Assembly: GCF_027257175.1 (NCBI RefSeq)
Contig: NZ_JAPFGD010000002.1
Coordinates: 372,512 to 436,511, forward strand
Length of the DNA stretch: 64,000 nt
Direction of reading: 5' to 3'
From: Castellaniella sp. S9
GTDB lineage: Bacteria; Pseudomonadota; Gammaproteobacteria; Burkholderiales; Burkholderiaceae_B
Shown here piece by piece: positions 32,231-41,241 of this stretch (positions are counted from its first letter, which is position 1; each line of letters opens with the position of its first letter). The notes beneath the pieces were generated by a model. It was not told where the DNA came from. It did no database searches and saw nothing but the letters and a program-made list of their open reading frames with translations. Position numbers and translations under genes: made by a program.

Positions 32231-32887
32231 ATGGAATCCTTGATCCAGACCATTACGGTCTACGCATTGCCGGTCCTGTTCGGCATCACCCTGCACGAGG
32301 CGGCGCACGGCTACGTCGCGCGCATGTTCGGCGATCCGACGGCCTGGCAGGCGGGGCGCATCAGCCTCAACCCCCTGCGGCATATCGACCCGATGGGCAC
32401 GATCGTGGTGCCTATCGTGCTGCTGTTCACCTCCAAGCTCATGGGCGGGGGCGGCCTGCTGTTCGGCTGGGCCAAGCCGGTGCCCGTCGACTGGGGCCGC
32501 CTGCGCCGTCCCAAGCGCGACATGCTCTGGGTCGCGCTCGCGGGCCCGGCCTCGAATCTCGTCATGGCGGTCCTCTGGGCCATTTCCCTGCGCCTGATGG
32601 CGGGCACGGGAATGGCCGGCGGCGAGGGGGACTTCTGGGTCCGCATGGCCATCGCGGGTGTGCAGGTCAATCTGATCCTGATGGCCTTGAACCTGGTGCC
32701 CTTGCCGCCGCTGGACGGTGGCCGCATCGTCTTCAGCCTGCTGCCGCCGCGTCTGGCCTGGCAATACTCCCGGATCGAGCCCTACGGCCTGGTGATTCTG
32801 ATCGTCCTGATGTTCACCGGCGTGCTGTGGGTGATCCTGCGGCCGCTGCTCGCCTTCGGCCAGTTGATCGTCAACGCTTTCCTGTGA
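32231..32887 (+). CDS. Site-2 protease family (M50) membrane metalloprotease
   Basis: A 218-residue protein with about five transmembrane segments. The zinc motif HEAAH (about residues 22-26) lies in the first helix and the third ligand in NLVPLPPLDGGRI near residue 155. GPASN is also typical. It belongs to the short, PDZ-less group near dapA in many betaproteobacteria. Substrate unknown. Confidence 0.88.
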   Translation: MESLIQTITVYALPVLFGITLHEAAHGYVARMFGDPTAWQAGRISLNPLRHIDPMGTIVVPIVLLFTSKLMGGGGLLFGWAKPVPVDWGRLRRPKRDMLWVALAGPASNLVMAVLWAISLRLMAGTGMAGGEGDFWVRMAIAGVQVNLILMALNLVPLPPLDGGRIVFSLLPPRLAWQYSRIEPYGLVILIVLMFTGVLWVILRPLLAFGQLIVNAFL

Positions 32888-32968
32888 GCCCGGACTATTC
32901 ATCCGGTACACTGGCAGCTTTATAATCGGGGCCTCGTATCCCCAGATGCTCAGGAGGCAGCGCTCATC

Positions 32969-33871
32969 ATGGCCCGCTCGGATTCATCCTCCCCCACCTT
33001 CCAGGGCAGCATGGTCGCGCTCGTGACGCCCATGCACCCCGACGGACGACTGGACATGGAGGCCTTCCGGAAATTGATCGACTGGCACGTCGAGCAAGGC
33101 ACCGACGGCCTGGTGGTGGTCGGAACCTCGGGCGAATCGCCCACCGTGACGGTGGACGAGCAGGCCGAGCTGATCGCGATCGCCGTGCAGCACGCGGCGG
33201 GCCGGATTCCCGTGATCGCCGGCACCGGCGGCAACTCGACCGCCGAGGCGATCGAGCTCTCGCACCACGCCAAGGCGGCGGGCGCGGCCGCGGGCCTGTC
33301 GGTGGTGCCGTACTACAACAAGCCGACCCAGGAAGGCCTGTACCAGCATTTCCGCAGTGTGGCCGAGGCGGTCGACCTGCCGTGCATCCTGTACAACGTG
33401 CCCGGGCGCACGGTGGCCGACCTGTCCAACGACACCATCCTGCGGCTGGCGCAGGTGCCCGGCATCGTCGGCGTCAAGGACGCCACCGGCAACATCGGCC
33501 GGGGTGCCCAGCTCATCGCCGAGGCGCCGGCCCATTTCCAGGTGATCAGCGGCGACGATCCGACCGCCGCGGCCCTCATCCTGATGGGGGGGCGCGGCAA
33601 CATCTCGGTGACGGCCAATGTCGCCCCGCGCCTCATGCATGAATTGTGCGCCGCCGCATTGCGTGGCGACGCAGCCGAGACCCGCCGCCTGAACGCCCGG
33701 CTCAGCGCGCTCAACCGCGTGCTGTTCCTCGAAGCCAATCCCATCCCCGTCAAGTGGGCGGTGGCTGAAATGGGCCTGACCCAGCTCGGCTATCGCCTGC
33801 CCTTGACGCCCCTGGACCCCCAGTACCGCGCCGTCGTGCGCCAAGCCCTGATTGATGCAGGTTCTCTCTGA
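32969..33871 (+). CDS. dapA: 4-hydroxy-tetrahydrodipicolinate synthase
   Basis: A 300-residue class I aldolase that condenses pyruvate and aspartate semialdehyde in lysine/DAP synthesis. Motifs: [37 protein letters not shown] (tyrosine) and the Schiff-base lysine in VGVKDATGN. Its TGA abuts the bamC ATG. Confidence 0.95.
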   Translation: MARSDSSSPTFQGSMVALVTPMHPDGRLDMEAFRKLIDWHVEQGTDGLVVVGTSGESPTVTVDEQAELIAIAVQHAAGRIPVIAGTGGNSTAEAIELSHHAKAAGAAAGLSVVPYYNKPTQEGLYQHFRSVAEAVDLPCILYNVPGRTVADLSNDTILRLAQVPGIVGVKDATGNIGRGAQLIAEAPAHFQVISGDDPTAAALILMGGRGNISVTANVAPRLMHELCAAALRGDAAETRRLNARLSALNRVLFLEANPIPVKWAVAEMGLTQLGYRLPLTPLDPQYRAVVRQALIDAGSL

Positions 33872-35008
33872 ATGAAGACAAAACGCACGCCGACCCCCTG
33901 GGTCCAGACGGCTCTTGGATTGAGCCTGCTGGCGCTGGCCGGTTGCTCCACCCTGGGGCAATTGACCGGCCAGTCCGAGTCCATCGAATACAAGAGCACG
34001 GTCTCCGGCGACCCCCTGGTCATTCCGCCGGACCTGACCAAGGCCAACCAGAGTCCGCATTACCAGGCGCCCGAAGGAACGGCCCGCCTCAGCGACTATG
34101 CCGCCAGCCGCCAGGCGCAGACCAACGTCTCCCCCGCGGACCGGGTCCTGCCGCAGCAGGCCGGGATGCAGGTCATGCGCGACGGCGCGCTGCGCTGGCT
34201 GGTCGTCGATCAGCCGGCCGAGACGCTGTTCCCCAAGGTGATCGAATTCTGGGGCGAACAGGGCTTCACCATCCAGTCACAGGATCCGCGTGCGGGGCTC
34301 ATACAGACCGACTGGGCTGAAAATCGCGCCAAGATCCCCGAGGGCTGGCTGCGCAGCGCCCTGGGCAACGTCATCGACCAGGTGTTCGACAGCGGTGAAC
34401 GCGATCGCTTCACGACCCGTATGGAGCGGGCCAACGGCAAGACCGAGATCTACGTCAGCCACCAGCACATGGAGGAAACGCCCACCGGCGATGGCGCCGG
34501 CTTCAAATGGGTGTACGGCAAGGAGGATCCGGGCCTGAATGCCGCCATGCTGGCGCGCCTGATGGTCTACCTGGGCGCCAGCGAGCAGCAGGCGCAGGCC
34601 CGGCTGGCGTCCGCGGGCGACGAGGCCGCCCCGGTGGCGGCGGCGCAAATCGGCGCGGGCGAGGCCGCTCTGAGCCTGAACGAGCCCTTCGACCGGGCCT
34701 GGCGGCGCGTGGGCGTCGCCATCGACTCAGCGCGATTCACCGTCGAGGACCGCAACCGCGAGCAGGGCGACTACTACATCCGCTATCTGGATACGGACAC
34801 GGGTGAAAAGATCGAGCAGCCCAATATGTTCGGCCGCCTGTTCGGGTCGCGCAACACCGCCGAACCCCTGAAGCTCCGCGTCCACGTCGCCCAGGACGGC
34901 ACCGGCACCCGGGTGACCGTGCTCGACGAGGCGGGCCAGCCCAAGACCGACGCCACCGCGCAGCGCATCATGACGGTGCTGTCCAAGCACCTCAACGAGA
35001 CGCGCTGA
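33872..35008 (+). CDS. bamC: Outer membrane protein assembly factor BamC
   Basis: A 378-residue lipoprotein with signal peptide and lipobox LAGC. The unstructured N-terminal stretch (PLVIPPDLT) is followed by two helix-grip domains (WLVVDQPAETLFPKVIEFWGEQGFTI and LSLNEPFDRAWRRVGVAIDSARFTVEDRNREQGDYYIRYLD). It is part of the BAM complex. It starts at the base after the dapA stop, the usual dapA-bamC arrangement. Confidence 0.93.
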   Translation: MKTKRTPTPWVQTALGLSLLALAGCSTLGQLTGQSESIEYKSTVSGDPLVIPPDLTKANQSPHYQAPEGTARLSDYAASRQAQTNVSPADRVLPQQAGMQVMRDGALRWLVVDQPAETLFPKVIEFWGEQGFTIQSQDPRAGLIQTDWAENRAKIPEGWLRSALGNVIDQVFDSGERDRFTTRMERANGKTEIYVSHQHMEETPTGDGAGFKWVYGKEDPGLNAAMLARLMVYLGASEQQAQARLASAGDEAAPVAAAQIGAGEAALSLNEPFDRAWRRVGVAIDSARFTVEDRNREQGDYYIRYLDTDTGEKIEQPNMFGRLFGSRNTAEPLKLRVHVAQDGTGTRVTVLDEAGQPKTDATAQRIMTVLSKHLNETR

Positions 35009-35071
35009 GGCGGCGTCCCGGCCCTGTCCCGCGCCAGCGGGGCGGGGCCGCAAGGGGCCCGCGTCGGGGGC

Positions 35072-36496
35072 TTAGGCGGCCGCCAGGCGGGCGGTCGCCG
35101 CGGTCGCCGGCTCGCCGTCCAGGATCTCTCCGAACCAGGCCAGTTCCCGTCCCAGGGCGGCCACTTCGCCGACGATGATCAGGGCGGGCGAGCGGATGGC
35201 GTGCCGACGCGCCTGGTTCTCGACGTTCTCCAGTGTCGCGTACAGCGCCCGCTGTCCGCTGCGCGAACCGTTTTCCACGATGGCGCAGGGTGTGTCCGGC
35301 GCAAGACCGCCGGCCAGCAGCTGCGCGCGCAGGCCCGCCAGGCGCTCCACGCCCATGTAGTACGCCCGCGTGCGCCCGGATTCGGGCTCGGCGTCGGCGC
35401 ACGCCCCGCCGCGGCGGTGTGCGGTGGCCAGGGTCAGCGACTGGGCGTGGTCGCGGTGGGTCAGCGGAATGCCGGCGTAGGCGCCGCAGGCGAGGGCGGC
35501 CGTGATGCCGGGAACCACCTCATAATCGATGCCGTGCCGCCGCAGGTGCTGCAGTTCCTCGCCGCCGCGCCCGAAGACCAGGGGATCGCCGCCTTTCAGG
35601 CGCACGACGCAGCGGCCTTGACGGGCGTGCGATACCATCAGTGCGTGGATGCGGGCCTGGGTGGCCTCGTGTCGGCCGCCGGGCGCCTTGCCTACGTCGA
35701 TCAGCAGGGCGTCGCGCCGCGCCAGGGACAGGACCCCGGCATCGACCAGGCGATCGTGCAGGATGACGTCCGCCTCGTTCAGGGCGCGCAGGCCGCGCAA
35801 GGTCAACAGGCCGGGATCGCCGGGGCCGGCGCCGACCAGCAGCACCCGGCCACGCGGCGGCGCCGCCGCCTGCGCCAGTGCCTCGTCGAGCAGGCGTTCG
35901 GCCTCGTCGGGCCGGCCGCGGCGCAGGGCGCCCAGGACCGGACCGTCCAGCAGCCAATCGTAGAATGCCCGGCGCGCCCGCAGGCCCGGCCGGGCCGCGC
36001 GGATGGCGGGCCGCCGGCGTCGGGCCAGATCGGCCAGTGCGCCCAACGAGTGATCGAACAGGGATTCGATGCGCTCGCGCAAGCGGCGCGCGATCACCGG
36101 CGCGCTGCCGCCCGAGGAAATGGCGATCGTCACCGGCGACCGGTCCACGATGGCCGGCACCTGGACGCTGGACAGCTCGGGATCATCGACCACATTGCAG
36201 AACAGGCGGCGCGCAGCGGCAGCCTCCGAGACCTTGCGGTTGAGTGCGCGATCGTCGGTGGCGGCGATGGCCAGCCAGGCGTCGTCCAGCCAGGCGGGAT
36301 TGAATTCTCCCAGGCGCAGGTCGATCTCGCCGGCGTGGGCGCGCGCCAGTACGCGGGGATGGGCCGCGCGCGCGCCCACCACGACGCGGGCGCCGGCGGC
36401 CAGCAGCAGGGCGATCTTGCGATCGGCGACGGGGCCGGCGCCAACGACCAGCACGCGGCGGCCTTTCAGGTCGGCGAACAGGGGGAAGTGATTCAT
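35072..36496 (-). CDS. cysG: Siroheme synthase
   Basis: A 474-residue trifunctional enzyme making siroheme, the cofactor of sulfite reductase. The N-terminal dehydrogenase/ferrochelatase part has [20 protein letters not shown] and [15 protein letters not shown]. The C-terminal SAM uroporphyrinogen methyltransferase has [21 protein letters not shown] and [17 protein letters not shown]. The ATG overlaps the cysI stop by 4 nt. Open sequence continuing upstream is out-of-frame cysI. Confidence 0.94.
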   Translation of the reverse strand: MNHFPLFADLKGRRVLVVGAGPVADRKIALLLAAGARVVVGARAAHPRVLARAHAGEIDLRLGEFNPAWLDDAWLAIAATDDRALNRKVSEAAAARRLFCNVVDDPELSSVQVPAIVDRSPVTIAISSGGSAPVIARRLRERIESLFDHSLGALADLARRRRPAIRAARPGLRARRAFYDWLLDGPVLGALRRGRPDEAERLLDEALAQAAAPPRGRVLLVGAGPGDPGLLTLRGLRALNEADVILHDRLVDAGVLSLARRDALLIDVGKAPGGRHEATQARIHALMVSHARQGRCVVRLKGGDPLVFGRGGEELQHLRRHGIDYEVVPGITAALACGAYAGIPLTHRDHAQSLTLATAHRRGGACADAEPESGRTRAYYMGVERLAGLRAQLLAGGLAPDTPCAIVENGSRSGQRALYATLENVENQARRHAIRSPALIIVGEVAALGRELAWFGEILDGEPATAATARLAAA

Positions 36497-38169
36497 ACGG
36501 TCGGGGTGTGCGCCGTGATGGCCTGTGTGCGCACCAGAAAATCGCCGAAACCCTCGCCGGACTCGCGGCGCGCGGCGTATTGTTCGAACACGGCGTCCAG
36601 GCTGGACAGGATCGCCGCCTCGTCGATGTTCTCGCGGTACAGGACGTTCATGCGCTCGCCCGTGAAATCCGCGCCCAGGCGCAGGTCGTAGCGGCCCAGC
36701 GCGCGCCCGACCAGCGCGATTTCGCCCAAGTAGGGCCGCGAGCAGCCGTTCGGACAGCCCGATATCCGCAGCAGGATGGGCGCATCGGCCAGGCCGTGTT
36801 TCTCGAGCAGGGCCTCCAATTTGGCCAGCAGCACGGGGGCGTAACGCTCGCTCTCGGCCATGGCCAGGCCGCAGGTGGGCAGCGCGACGCAGGCGATGTG
36901 GTGGCGGCGGATGCCGCTTTGCTCGCGATAGCCGTCCAGCCCATAGTCCTCGACCAATGCGTCGATGGCCGGGCGGTCGGCCTCGTCGACGTTGGCGATC
37001 ACGAGATTCTGGTTGCAGGTCATGCGGAACTCGCCCTTGAGGATCCTGGCGATCTCGCGCATGCCGGTCTGCAGGCGCAGGCCCTCGCGGTCCCACAGGC
37101 GGCCCGAGGCAATGTACAGCCCCAGGTGCCAGCGGCCGTCCTCGCCCTGGGACCAGCCGTAGCGGTCGCCGTTGCGCTCGAAGCGATAGGGTCGCGGCGC
37201 GTGCAGCGTCCGGCCGCTGCGGGCCTGGATCTGTTCGCGAAACCAGTCCACGCCCAGCCGGTCGACGGTGTATTTCAGGCGCGCGTGCTGGCGCGCCTGG
37301 CGGTTGCCGTGGTCGCGCTGCAAGGTCACGACGGCTTCGGCGACTGCGATCAGGTCGTCCGGCGCGACGAACCCCATCAGCGATCCCAGACGCGGATAGG
37401 TGGTGGGGTCGCCGGCGGTGGCCCCCATGCCGCCGCCGACGGCGACGTTGAAGCCCAGCAGCGCGCCGCCCTCGATGATGGCGATCAGGCCCAGATCGTT
37501 GGCGAATACGTCGCAGTCGTTGGTGGGGGGAATGGCGATGCCGATCTTGAACTTGCGCGGCAGGTAGGTCGCGCCGTAGATCGGTTCCTCGTCGAGCGCC
37601 TCGGAGACCTGCTCGCCGCCCAGCCAGATTTCCGCGTAGGCGCGGGTGCGCGGCAGGAAATGATTGGACAGGCGCAGCACCCACTCCTGGACGAGGGCGT
37701 GCTGGCTGGACAGATGGGGGTTGACCGCGCTGACCACCTGGCGGTTGACGTCGCCGCAGGCGGCGATGGTCGTCGCCCGCGCGTCGCGGATGCCCTGCAT
37801 GAAGGCACGCAGGTCGCGCTTGACGATGCCGTGCCACTGGAAGGTCTGGCGCGTGGTGATGCGCAGCCCCCGCGTGGCGTACCGGCTGGCCAGCGCATCC
37901 AGCGCCAGCCACTGGGCGGGGCTGACGACGCCGCCGGGCAGGCGCGCGCGCACCATGAAGGCGTAGGCGGGCTCCAGCTTCTGCTTGCGCCGTTCCTCGC
38001 GGATGTCGCGGTCGTCCTGCATGTAGCTGCCGTGGAATTTCAGCAGCTTGGTGTCGGATTCGGGGATGGCGCCGGTGACCGGGTTTTCCAGCTCGCGGGC
38101 GATGGTGCCGCGCAGGAAATTGCTGGCGGCCTTGATGTCTTCCAGGGGGGACAGCGGTGAAATGCTCAT
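36493..38169 (-). CDS. cysI: Sulfite reductase (NADPH) hemoprotein beta subunit
   Basis: A 558-residue siroheme/4Fe-4S protein that reduces sulfite to sulfide. The cysteine ligands are in [16 protein letters not shown] and [27 protein letters not shown] is the sulfite-binding arginine block. The start at 38169 ([21 protein letters not shown]) is 22 bp after cysJ. Confidence 0.94.
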   Translation of the reverse strand: MSISPLSPLEDIKAASNFLRGTIARELENPVTGAIPESDTKLLKFHGSYMQDDRDIREERRKQKLEPAYAFMVRARLPGGVVSPAQWLALDALASRYATRGLRITTRQTFQWHGIVKRDLRAFMQGIRDARATTIAACGDVNRQVVSAVNPHLSSQHALVQEWVLRLSNHFLPRTRAYAEIWLGGEQVSEALDEEPIYGATYLPRKFKIGIAIPPTNDCDVFANDLGLIAIIEGGALLGFNVAVGGGMGATAGDPTTYPRLGSLMGFVAPDDLIAVAEAVVTLQRDHGNRQARQHARLKYTVDRLGVDWFREQIQARSGRTLHAPRPYRFERNGDRYGWSQGEDGRWHLGLYIASGRLWDREGLRLQTGMREIARILKGEFRMTCNQNLVIANVDEADRPAIDALVEDYGLDGYREQSGIRRHHIACVALPTCGLAMAESERYAPVLLAKLEALLEKHGLADAPILLRISGCPNGCSRPYLGEIALVGRALGRYDLRLGADFTGERMNVLYRENIDEAAILSSLDAVFEQYAARRESGEGFGDFLVRTQAITAHTPTV

Positions 38170-38191
38170 GGGATCCTGCGTGGGTGGGGAT

Positions 38192-39985
38192 TCAATAGAC
38201 GTCGCGCGCGTAGCGGCCCTGCGCGGCCAGTTCGTCGAGCCATTGCCGGGCGCCTTCCTCGTCCAGGCCGCCCTGGTCGCGGGCGATCTCCAGCAGCGTG
38301 GCATGCACGTCGCGCGCCATGCGGGTCGCGTCGCCGCAGACGTAGACGTGGGCCCCGCCCTGGATCCAGTCGTAGACCTCGGCGCCGCGCTCGGCCAGGC
38401 GATGCTGGACGTAGACTTTCCCGGCCTGGTCGCGCGAGAACGCCAGGTCGATCCGCTGCAGGGCGCCCGCCTTCAGGGCCTGCTGCCACTCGGTCTGGTA
38501 GAGGAAATCGCTGCCGAAGTGGGGATTGCCGAAGAACAGCCAGTTGCGGCCCGCCGCGCCGGTCTCGGCGCGCGCCTGGATGAAGGCGCGGTAGGGGGCC
38601 ACCCCGGTGCCCGCGCCGATCATGATGATGTCGCGCCCCGGATCGGCGGGCAGGCGAAAGCGCGTGTTCTCCTCGACGAATACCGGCGCTTTGGCGCCTT
38701 CGGGCAACTGGCTGAGAAAGCGCGAGGCCACGCCCCAGCGGTCCTCGCCCTCGCGCTCGAAGGCCACGTTCGCCAGCGTCAGGTGGACCTCGTCCTCGGC
38801 GACGGCGGCGCACGAGGCGATGGAATACATGCGCGGCGCAAGGGGGCGCAGGGCGGCCACCAGTGCGTCGGCCGGCCAGCGTGCGGGCCAGGCACGCAGG
38901 GCGTCGATCAATTGGTGGCCGGCCATGTAGGCGGCCAGCGCCTCGCGCGACTCGGGGCGCAGCAGGGTGTGGAGCCCCTCGTCGCCGGCGCGCTCGGCCA
39001 GCGCCTGCAGGAACGGCCGCGTCAGTACGGTCAGTTCCCGGTGGCTGCGCAGCCATTCGCCTAGCGGGCGTGTCGCGCCCTGGTGTTCGACCGGCGCGGC
39101 GGCGTCCAGCCCCGCGGCCTCGACCACGCGCGCCACCAGCGCCTCGTCCTGCACCGGCCAGACCCCCAGGGCGTCGCCCGGTTCGTAGTGCAGGCCGCTG
39201 CCTTCCAGGGACAGCTCGAGGTGGCGGATGTCCTTGTCGCTGTCGCGACCCGTGATGGGCTGGTTCAGCAGCAGTTCGGCGTGGAAGGGCTGGTCGCGGG
39301 TGACCTTGCCGGGCTGGACCCGCAAGGGCGTGACGGTCGCGCCGGCCGGCGCCTCGGCGGCCTTCAGCTGCTGGCGGGCATGCGCCAGGGCGGCGTCCTG
39401 CCACGGCGAGGCCACGGTTTCGATGTCCAGGTCGGCGGCGCCCGCCTCTTGCAGGCGTTCGGCCCCCAGTTCGGCCAGGCGCTCGTCGATTTTTTGCGAG
39501 ATCCCGCAGAACGAGGGGTAGCTGGAGTCGCCCAGGCCCAGGACCGCGTATTTGAGCTTGGGCAGCTTGGGGGCGCGCTTGCCCAGCAGGAACTCCACCA
39601 GCGCGATCGAGTCATCGGGCGGCTCGCCGTCCCCCTGGGTGCTCATGACGATGTAGAGCAGTTGCTCTTCCTTGAGCTCGCGCGTGGGGTACTGGTCGGC
39701 GCGCACCAGGCGGGCCTCCAGGCCTTGCCCCTGCACGCGCTGCAGCAGGCCCTCGGCGATGCGCTTGGCGTTGCCGGTCTGGCTGCCGTACAGAATCGTC
39801 AGGCGCCGCGCGTTGGCGGGCGCGGCGGCGACCGCCAGCGGCGCCGGGGCGCGGGCCGATTGCCGGCCTTGCGCCACGCCGGCGAAATAGCCCGACAACC
39901 AACTGAGGGCCTGGGGCTCCAGGCTGTCGGCCAGGTCGGTGATCAGGGCATGTTTGGCTTCGGGCAAATAGGTCGGCGCGAGCAT
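38192..39985 (-). CDS. cysJ: Sulfite reductase (NADPH) flavoprotein alpha subunit
   Basis: A 597-residue diflavin reductase. The N-terminal flavodoxin domain has LYGSQTGNAKRIAE and STQGDGEPPDD. An FAD domain with RMYSIASC and a ferredoxin-reductase NADPH domain with GAGTGVAPYRAFIQ and YVCGDATRMARDV follow, ending in YARDVY. It passes electrons to CysI. First gene of the leftward cysJIG operon. Confidence 0.94.
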   Translation of the reverse strand: MLAPTYLPEAKHALITDLADSLEPQALSWLSGYFAGVAQGRQSARAPAPLAVAAAPANARRLTILYGSQTGNAKRIAEGLLQRVQGQGLEARLVRADQYPTRELKEEQLLYIVMSTQGDGEPPDDSIALVEFLLGKRAPKLPKLKYAVLGLGDSSYPSFCGISQKIDERLAELGAERLQEAGAADLDIETVASPWQDAALAHARQQLKAAEAPAGATVTPLRVQPGKVTRDQPFHAELLLNQPITGRDSDKDIRHLELSLEGSGLHYEPGDALGVWPVQDEALVARVVEAAGLDAAAPVEHQGATRPLGEWLRSHRELTVLTRPFLQALAERAGDEGLHTLLRPESREALAAYMAGHQLIDALRAWPARWPADALVAALRPLAPRMYSIASCAAVAEDEVHLTLANVAFEREGEDRWGVASRFLSQLPEGAKAPVFVEENTRFRLPADPGRDIIMIGAGTGVAPYRAFIQARAETGAAGRNWLFFGNPHFGSDFLYQTEWQQALKAGALQRIDLAFSRDQAGKVYVQHRLAERGAEVYDWIQGGAHVYVCGDATRMARDVHATLLEIARDQGGLDEEGARQWLDELAAQGRYARDVY

Positions 39986-40078
39986 GGCGGTGGCCTTGTC
40001 GGTTCATCAAGCTCCTCATTCTATGGAGAGCCTTGGCTGGCGTGAACGACAGGATGCTCATGTCCTTATGCGGCATAA

Positions 40079-40114
40079 GCAAATGCCCGGCCGTAAGACC
40101 GACCGGGCATTTGC
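40079..40114 (-). terminator. Probable terminator of the fds operon
   Basis: A perfect 12-bp inverted repeat, GCAAATGCCCGG (40079-40090) and CCGGGCATTTGC (40103-40114), with a 12-nt loop, three bases beyond the fdsD stop. The A-rich/T-rich base of the stem makes it usable in either direction, separating the fds operon from cysJ. There is no long T run after the stem. Confidence 0.65.
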
Positions 40115-40116
40115 GC

Positions 40117-40377
40117 TCAGGCGGGCCGGGCTTGCGGGTACAGGCGATTGCGGTGCAGGGCGATGGCCTCGCGGCAAATGTCGCTCAGCGTGGTGTCGCC
40201 CCAGCGTCCCTCCGGGTGCGCCTCGAGGTAGTCCAGCAGGGCGCGGCGCATGCGCGGCTCCCAGAACCGGTGGATGTGGTCGGCGATGCCGTCCAGGCCG
40301 CTGGCCCGGTCGGGCATGGCCTCGAAGAAATGGCCGATGCGATTGGCCAGGCGGATGAGGTGTTCGATATTGGTCAT
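40117..40377 (-). CDS. fdsD: NAD-dependent formate dehydrogenase delta subunit
   Basis: An 86-residue FdsD protein (EHLIRLANRIGHFFEAMPDRASGLDGIADHIHRFWEPRMRRALLDYL), needed for assembly or activity of soluble molybdenum formate dehydrogenase. Its ATG overlaps the fdhD stop by 4 nt, and it closes the fds operon just before a terminator hairpin. Confidence 0.92.
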   Translation of the reverse strand: MTNIEHLIRLANRIGHFFEAMPDRASGLDGIADHIHRFWEPRMRRALLDYLEAHPEGRWGDTTLSDICREAIALHRNRLYPQARPA

Positions 40378-41231
40378 GACGCGGTCCCATCCAGGCTCAG
40401 GTGCTCGGGGTGTGTGTATATCGTGTATCTGTTTTCGCGGGCGAAGCCGGCCAGCATCATCCGCGCCTCGTCGGCCAGGCGGACCGCCAGCGAGGTCGGG
40501 GCCGAGACCGCCACCAGCGCGCCGATGCCGGCCGCGTGGGTTTTTTGCACCATCTCGAAGCTCGCGCGGCTCGAGACCACGACGAAACCCCGGCCGCGCT
40601 CCACCGGCTCGCGCAGCAGCCGGCCGATGAGCTTGTCGAGCGCATTGTGGCGGCCGACGTCCTCATACAGGTAAGCGAGCCCGCCTTGCGCATCGGCCCA
40701 GGCCGCCGCATGGGTTGCACCTGTGAGATTGTGCAGGGGCTGGCGACGGCGCAACTCGCCCAGCGCCCGTTCGAGGGCGCGGCCCGTCCATGGCTGCGCC
40801 GGGACGGGCAGGGGCGGCAGGTCGCGGCGAACCTGCGCCAGGCTTTCGACGCCGCAGAGGCCGCAGCCCGTACGGCCCGCGAGATTGCGATGGCGCAGCT
40901 TGAGCGCGTGCAGCCGGGCCGCCGGGATCTGCACCTGGGCGACCAGCCCCTCAGCCGTGGCGTGGACGGCGACGTCGCGCAGTTCGTCGGCGGATTCGAT
41001 GATGCCTTCGGTGAATGAGAATCCCAGCGCAAGCTCCTCGATATGCAGCGGCGAAGCGAGCAGCGCGGCATGGGCGATGCCGTTGTATTCCAGCGCGACC
41101 GCCTGTTCGCAGGCGATCGCGTCCTGGCCGGCGCGTGCACCGCCGGCCTGCGCGCGCAGCACGGGGCCGACGCAATGGCCGGCTGCGCTGCCGGGGTGGT
41201 CGGATAGCGGGTCGTAGTCGGCGGGATGCAT
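40374..41231 (-). CDS. fdhD: Formate dehydrogenase accessory sulfurtransferase FdhD/FdsC
   Basis: A 285-residue FdhD-family protein. In the family it delivers sulfur to the bis-MGD cofactor; in Rhodobacter and Cupriavidus fds operons the equivalent gene is called fdsC. Motifs: FTEGIIESADEL, the cysteine loop RTGCGLCGVES, YEDVGRHNALDKLIG and SRASFEMVQK. It lies 10 bp after fdsA. Confidence 0.92.
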   Translation of the reverse strand: MHPADYDPLSDHPGSAAGHCVGPVLRAQAGGARAGQDAIACEQAVALEYNGIAHAALLASPLHIEELALGFSFTEGIIESADELRDVAVHATAEGLVAQVQIPAARLHALKLRHRNLAGRTGCGLCGVESLAQVRRDLPPLPVPAQPWTGRALERALGELRRRQPLHNLTGATHAAAWADAQGGLAYLYEDVGRHNALDKLIGRLLREPVERGRGFVVVSSRASFEMVQKTHAAGIGALVAVSAPTSLAVRLADEARMMLAGFARENRYTIYTHPEHLSLDGTAS

Positions 41232-41241
41232 GGGCGCAAGC

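Noticed and set aside
35072-37912. A 946-residue reading frame suggesting a sulfite reductase-siroheme synthase fusion
   Set aside because: The part upstream of 36496 is out-of-frame cysI sequence. CysG proper starts at the ATG overlapping the cysI stop.
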